Source: Albula goreensis
Lineage: Eukaryota; Chordata; Actinopteri; Albuliformes; Albulidae
Assembly: GCA_022829145.1 (NCBI GenBank)
Contig: CM040748.1
Coordinates: forward strand, 7,536,001 to 7,600,000
Reading direction: 5' to 3'
Length of the DNA stretch: 64,000 bases
Numbering within the stretch: the first letter of the stretch is position 1; each line of letters opens with the position of its first letter. The notes beneath the pieces are model-generated. The model had not been told where the DNA came from and made no database searches. It saw only the letters and a program-made list of their open reading frames with translations. Of this stretch, positions 58,561 through 64,000 are shown in pieces. A program made the translations under genes and the position numbers.

Positions 58561-59297
58561 CTGTGCAGTTAGTCAATTATTAAATGTAATTAATTACCTT
58601 AAAAGTGTTTTTTTTCCCCCCATTGTTCCCATGGCATGCAGGCTACTTAAAGTTAATGAACAGGTTTCGTTGAAAGTATCTTTGATAATTGGCGTGGTCG
58701 TGCTAAAAAGTGATGAGGAGGAGGAAGAGGATGCTGTCTCAGAAGATCATTTTATTCATACATATGCCTAACCTCCACCACATGATGAGGAGAGCTGTGG
58801 ATTTAAAACAATGCCTTTTCCATGAGATCATGAGGTACAACCTCTTTGTTCTTTTAAATCATGAAAGCTATGCAAATCACAGAGACATGTTTGTAGATCT
58901 GATGAAACAAGATAGCAATATGGCTATGCATGTCTTCCAGATCATATGCACTGAGTGTGATTATTCCCCATATAACTAGGACAAAAGCAAGTGCCAGTCA
59001 ATCTATTCTTAATGGACAAGACAACAAAGTAAAGGGGTTCATCTCTTGGTGAGCTGAACCCAGCGATGCAGTAGTGACAATATAAATCATACAACAAATC
59101 ATTAAAGAAAGTGACATACCTTGGAGAACATGAGGGAAAACAATCTGGTATTAGTATTAGTACATTGTTATTGTTATTGGCCAGTGAAAAGGCTAGAGTT
59201 TTCCCTTGTATGCAGAAATATATGTGCATAATATTTAACATGTTATTATTCATAAAGACCTAAAATGAAACAACAAAAATCTTGCCTTGAGATGAGG
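58561..59297. other. AT-rich non-coding stretch
   Basis: No gene recognised. A GAGGAGGAAGAGG purine patch near 58714 produces a Glu-rich frame that I do not accept as coding. Octamer ATGCAAAT at 58870-58877. Confidence 0.48.
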
Positions 59298-59300
59298 TAA

Positions 59301-59340
<40 letters not shown>
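59298..59340. repeat. (AAT)n microsatellite
   Basis: About 14 AAT units with one early interruption. Confidence 0.96.
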
Positions 59341-59341
<1 letters not shown>

Positions 59342-60890
59342 CTCATGGTGGATATCTATGCAATGTCTCTCATGAAATTTAAATTAGCTGAGCTTATTAT
59401 TGTTAGCTGAAAAATAAACTTCCCTCTTGCCAGAAGCACACAGCTTTGTGCGTTCACATGACCACAGTGAGCTGGCTCGTGATGTCCCCAGTCCTCAGCT
59501 AACAGTGGGCAGCTTCTGTCCCAGCCAAGGCCCCAGGGTGACTGACTCTGAGGCCAAGATCAGTCCAGCCTGTCTCTTCTCATTGTCAATGTCCACTGAC
59601 TCCTGAATGCTAACATTAGCCCTACCGAGTCATTGAGTGTGAACCACTCCTACTTCCTTTGTTCCCTCTGTCAACAAAGTGTTCATTGTGGACATAATGC
59701 CTCACAGTTGTTTAGAAACATGCACCATTCAAAAAAATATCTACATTTTTTTTATTCATACTCCAATACAGAGAGGTATATTAAATTCTAACGCAGACCT
59801 GGAGAAATTCAGTAATAAAAGAAACAACATTTTAAAATATTGAATTAAATGTAGTAAATATACTATTAACATTATCAAGGTTAGATCTAAATTTTTTCCA
59901 TGTTTTAAACACTATACAATAATAGGAGGGTTTAATGAAGACAGTTGCCTATTTGTAAGTGTTGTTTGTCATTGTCAAATATCAAGATAAGCTTGAAATG
60001 TTATAATTTACTTTCAGTGACAAAAATGTCAACATGTCAGTAACAATAATCTGTTTAACATGACTGCAGCTCCAGCAGTTATCTAATTTCCCTGATTTCA
60101 TGTTAAACCATGAAATACAGGAAATAGTATGAAACGTTTGATGATTTACTCTAAAAGACGTGCTGGTTAAGTTTGAATCAATGCTCCACTGTGTGAGAAA
60201 CGCTCACAAAAGGTTGCCTTATGCACATATTTTTGGCTTTTTTATGAGGTACACTTACACTGAATGTCTGAAAATAAGACTAATATTAATGTTTAGTGAT
60301 ATAGGGGCCACCCTGTGGAGGGGGAGCCTGAGTTCTGTCCTGTGACTGTAGAGAGGTATAAAGTGAGTGTGCTCGCCTCAGGAGTTCAGTGACGTACACC
60401 ATGATATTCCAGGCTACGACGAGCATATTTAGAGTTATGTTTTCGCTAAACAAGCCGTACTTCTTCAGCGATCGCATGGCCAGTGTCACATCTCGGAAAA
60501 GCAGTCAAAGTTAATTTAGATGTAACCTCATTCAGAATGCAGGCCACTCGTGCTTCCTCTGAGTCAGGTGATGAAATATGCTCTTGGTGTGGAGCTAAAA
60601 TACACATCTATATCACAGAGTTGGACTGTAAGAGGTCCCATGGTGTCCTTTCATGGCGAGGCTATGGAATCATTACAGTGTGTTATAATATAGGAATTAA
60701 TTGATGCATCTCGGTCTTCTGAGATTCTGTTTTTCCTCTATTCTCCTTTCAGCTGAAGAATAATCATAGAAAGTGTATATCTATAGCCTGAGTTCAGGAG
60801 ATGCACAAAATAGGAACATTTCACAGATTCTAGGAGGTTTCTGTTGCTAAATATATATTAAGGCAAAGCAAACATACTGACACTGAGAAC
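59341..60890. other. Non-coding stretch
   Basis: No gene recognised. The 59450-59680 part is GC-richer and unique; the remainder is AT-rich. Confidence 0.48.
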
Positions 60891-62029
60891 AGGCCAGATT
60901 TAAAAAAAAAAAAAAAAGAATAATAATAATACATGTCTGCTGCAGTAAGGTGCTGCTGTAATTGAAAAAGATTTCTGTGAGGAAAATACTTCTCTGGCAC
61001 TTCTAATGGAGATACCCCCCCTCCCTCCCTCCCCTTGGAGTGTCTGTTGAAAGAGCCTATTTACTCTCTACACCCTCTGAATGTAAGGCCCTGTTAGAAG
61101 ATGGGCCATCCTGGCAAAGGACCCAGTGAAATCTGTGTGTGATCACAAGTAATCCCTGTATAAAAATGTAAAAGGTTAATGCAGTTTGAAATGTGAAATA
61201 ATAGCTAATTATCTTTAGGTTAACTACACCCTTTGGCCATTTCTTCCGTGTCCTGCTATGTTGGGCTTGACCCAAATCAATGAAATCATTCTGTCTATTA
61301 AAGCCTTAACAAAGCTGAGCCTCCAACACCCCCACCCATGACCGCAGCAGAACAGAAGGAGTAAATTAAGAGAGGACACAATCTGTCAAAATAATGCTCT
61401 CACATATGTTCTGATTTATACGTTGATTGGTATTATAATAGATAGATTTTTATCAAAAATGTATTATAAATAACACTGGTAGCAAAACGGAGGTTTAGTA
61501 CATATTATTTATTTATTTGATTTGATTTAATGTATGTGCTGTATGAGTTATTTTCCAGTAATGCAGAGAAAGCAGAAAACATATCTGTGTGTGGCATGGA
61601 TTTCACAAGATTGCTTATACAGTATCTTAGTGAAAGAAGCTAAAATTAGTTTGTATCGATTAGTAGTGTGCCTACTGATATCAATAATATAAACTTCATT
61701 TCCTTTGATTCAATAGTTCCAGAAAGTCTCAGGATTAAATATGAAGCAATCATTTTGATGGGTATTTACCAAATCTGGCATGTAATAACATTTGCATTGA
61801 AGGAACCCATAACAGATCCTAAAAACCATCCACAGCTCATGTTTATTTACAGTCTGTTCCTTCCAGTCAAGTCTCAAAATGCTGGCATGCTCTATAAATC
61901 TGAACACACTGGAGAGAAGGTAAATAAATTGATTAATAAAGGCTGTAGAGGTTGAGAAAAGTACATGAAAACCCATCCTTTATGATTCTTAGAAGAAATA
62001 TACATCAAATTTTGGGTAAAACACACCGA
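60891..62029. other. Non-coding stretch with A-run and C-rich patch
   Basis: An A15 run with AAT units lies at 60902-60930, and a C-rich patch at 61013-61034. A POU octamer ATTTGCAT is at 61789-61796. The 95-codon + frame at 61668-61955 has no known motif. No gene called. Confidence 0.48.
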
Positions 62030-62690
62030 AAACCAGGCCGCTCAAATACGTTTTTGCTGTTGTGAGTGAGTATTAGTGCGGGTTGGGATGTTTCATTTCA
62101 GATTACGCGCCTCTGGTAGAGCCTGTTCGGGAAGTACTGTACTTAGATTAACTACAGCCATCATAAGCTCTTGTAGTGAACAAAGCTGGCGAATGGCTTG
62201 GGTGGGGCCTCATCTTTAAAATATCAGGGGTAAACCATTTTAAGAGGCGACAGCCTCAGATAGATTTCGACAGTAGCGCCTCACATCTGGAAATACTGTT
62301 TAACTCATCCCATCTCAGGAAGTTTTCACACTTCACGATTCATTAACCTGTGAGGCTCAGATTCCTTGGGAAGTGGAGATAGGAAAAAGCCAGTTTACAC
62401 AGTATTTTCTAAATCATTATCAAGTTGTTAGCAGCCACTGTGGCAAATAAACACGGGTGATAAATGTGCAGCAGAGAAAGCTACAGAGTCAAATTGACAA
62501 TTGTCTGTTTTCACTCCAGAAAAGTAAAGAGGTTATTTTTAATGTCCCTCTTTCTCTCACGATGTCTCTTCCTACGCTGTTGTGGAAAATGTGTAGAGAA
62601 GCTTTGTTTTCCACACAAATGTATTTGACAGCACTTATTCAATCACTATTTCACTTGTGTTTGCCCCCAACTTGGATTGAAGCATAATAT
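62030..62690. promoter_or_regulatory. Candidate conserved non-coding element
   Basis: Unique block with ATTACGCGCC near 62102, an odd-length perfect palindrome AAGTACTGTACTT at 62132-62144, TTAGATTAACTACAGCC near 62144 and CACGATTCATTAACC near 62335. No coding signal in the first 450 bp. Confidence 0.4.
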
Positions 62691-63240
62691 TCTCACTCTC
62701 TGAATTTATATAGCCAATATGACATGATATTTGACAGATTGAAGTGTGGCAAGATGATACTCAGTAAAGATAAAGGATGCATTTGTGTAGTATTTATTCC
62801 AAACAACAGCAAATAATGAAAATAACCAAACAAGTTGATGGAAAATCCACAGGCTCTGTGTCTGAGCGCTGCGAGATTGGAGAGATCCCACACTTGAGTA
62901 GATCCAAATCTTCCAAGGCCCCACAATTTGGCAATTTGGCGATAACATGCTATTAGGGCTAATGACGGCTGTGACTGAGGCACTTCATGGAGAAGAAAAA
63001 AGGTTTTAATTGCTAAATGGCGTCGTATTATCTTATTCATTAAAGTAAGTGAGTTTGATAGGGAACTAATCCAGCTCCTCTCCCAGATGATCTAGTGGCA
63101 ATGCTTTGGATATTCCAAGCCTTGGCACGATAACAGATCGTCCATATTTCAGTCAACAATATCATAGTTTAAGCCGTTGAATTTATTTTGCATGGAGTGG
63201 TGAAAGTATAACTAGTTTTAGCCTCAGTGATGGCCAGCAT
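62691..63240. promoter_or_regulatory. Candidate conserved non-coding element
   Basis: Unique block of even composition. A 115-codon minus frame (62693-63040) has no recognised domain and another minus frame overlaps it. Contains GGTTTTAATTGCTAAATGGC near 63002 and TTAGGGCTAATGACGGC near 62953. Confidence 0.36.
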
Positions 63241-63752
63241 CATTCCTCTGTAACCAAGACAGCTGTGCAGATGCCAGGCAATCTAGAATACACTTTGTGT
63301 AGTGTGAACACTCGAACATGCACTAAATACTGAACTCTCATAGAGGCCCATGGTGTTAGCCCCTGACTAAAAGGCATATTAGTGAGAATCAAATTTATTT
63401 GATCTACAAGGTAAAAGATAAAGCTGTACAATGTGATCTGATACTTTCATGAGCAGGGTATAACACTGATAACACCACACATACAGACATGCACTTAAAT
63501 TAGTTACCATGAAAAAACAACTCAGAGCCTGCCAAAACACTCTGACACTCAATAAGTGATAGAAATACATTTATAAAGCATTATGTTAGCGGCTAACATG
63601 TGTAACTTTAGTTGTGATTAAAAATTGCTGTTCCAATAAATCCAACACACATATTCACATGTCTGAACCACTTTGCAGACTGCTGTGCCATAGGAGGACA
63701 TAGGGACCAGTGCATATGTGTATGAAAACATACATAGATGCAGACATGCAGT
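63241..63752. other. Non-coding spacer
   Basis: No gene, RNA or transposon recognised. Confidence 0.5.
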
Positions 63753-63838
63753 ATTATGATTATGATTATGATGATTATTATTATTAGTATTATTATTATT
63801 ATTGGTATTATTGGTATTATTATTAGTAGTCATATTAT
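63753..63838. repeat. Imperfect (ATT)n repeat
   Basis: ATT units mixed with ATG, AGT and GGT variants across about 85 bp. The Asn-rich minus frame and Ile-rich plus frame are artefacts. Confidence 0.93.
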
Positions 63839-64000
63839 TGCAACTGTTGAGCATATCAGTTGTTGTGTTAAAGTGTTTTATTTCTTATCATGCATATTTT
63901 TATATTTCTGCATCAAAATATATTGATTTATTAGCATTAGCTGGATATGGTGATGGGTTTTTTTTTTTTTTTTTACTGTGGTCAGTGTTCTGTCAATAAT
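63839..64000. other. AT-rich window end with T17 run
   Basis: A POU variant ATTAGCAT lies at 63930-63937 and a T17 run at 63958-63974. No gene recognised; the sequence continues beyond the window. Confidence 0.5.

Noticed and set aside
60300-60330. CTCF site in GGCCACCCTGTGGAGGGGGA
   Set aside because: It resembles parts of the CTCF motif but the core order and spacing do not fit.
1-64000. tRNA genes, rRNA, CRISPR arrays, and retroviral, LTR or Polinton fossils
   Set aside because: No tRNA box pair, rRNA core, spacer-repeat array, or reverse transcriptase, capsid, envelope or integrase motif was recognised in any frame.

Overview
The window looks like vertebrate, probably ray-finned fish, non-coding DNA. 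It is moderately AT-rich and carries many long uninterrupted dinucleotide tracts, several minisatellites, one decayed Tc1/mariner copy of a type common in fishes, and no recognisable mammalian or avian interspersed repeats. The organism call is inference; no single sequence settles it.

I recognise no host protein-coding exon, rRNA, tRNA, microRNA or CRISPR array on either strand. All open frames longer than 100 codons are explained by stop-free tandem repeats, by chance, or by the transposase remnant. The best description is a gene desert (or the inside of one or more very large introns) in which unique blocks that look like conserved non-coding regulatory DNA alternate with AT-rich filler and simple repeats. 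The stronger unique blocks are near 5.0-5.5, 6.0-6.7, 7.2-8.0, 10.4-12.2, 13.2-14.6, 15.0-15.2, 16.2-17.6, 20.4-21.1, 28.0-29.6, 31.0-32.0, 34.9-35.5, 36.5-37.5, 38.2-38.9, 39.9-40.6, 43.2-44.0, 47.0-47.7, 53.9-55.1 and 62.0-63.2 kb. They are proposed from composition, absence of repeats and motif content only. No alignment was possible.

Repeats: long (TG)n/(CA)n tracts lie at 1.2, 5.6, 7.1, 18.0, 22.3, 32.3, 43.0, 44.7 and 57.3 kb. There are three structured tandem arrays: a G-rich array of about 100-bp units at 12.8-13.2 kb, an exact 22-bp array at 33.5-33.9 kb, and a two-module CA-rich array at 40.65-41.06 kb. CpG-rich segments without an obvious gene occur near 16.6-17.1, 26.0-26.5, 29.1-29.3, 33.1-33.25, 37.1-37.5, 47.3-47.7 and 50.95-51.15 kb.

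The most unusual observation is the 22-bp array. Nineteen units in exact register place a 5' splice-site-like core every 22 bp on the + strand, and most units keep a near-consensus donor. Other points worth checking are paired RFX-type half-sites at 43.5 and 47.2 kb, two POU-type ATTAGCAT sites spaced exactly 21 bp, a TCF/LEF site overlapping a DR1 nuclear-receptor site at 7.4 kb, repeated G-quadruplex motifs, and a 13-bp perfect hairpin at 25.0 kb. I found no convincing new multi-gene system here.
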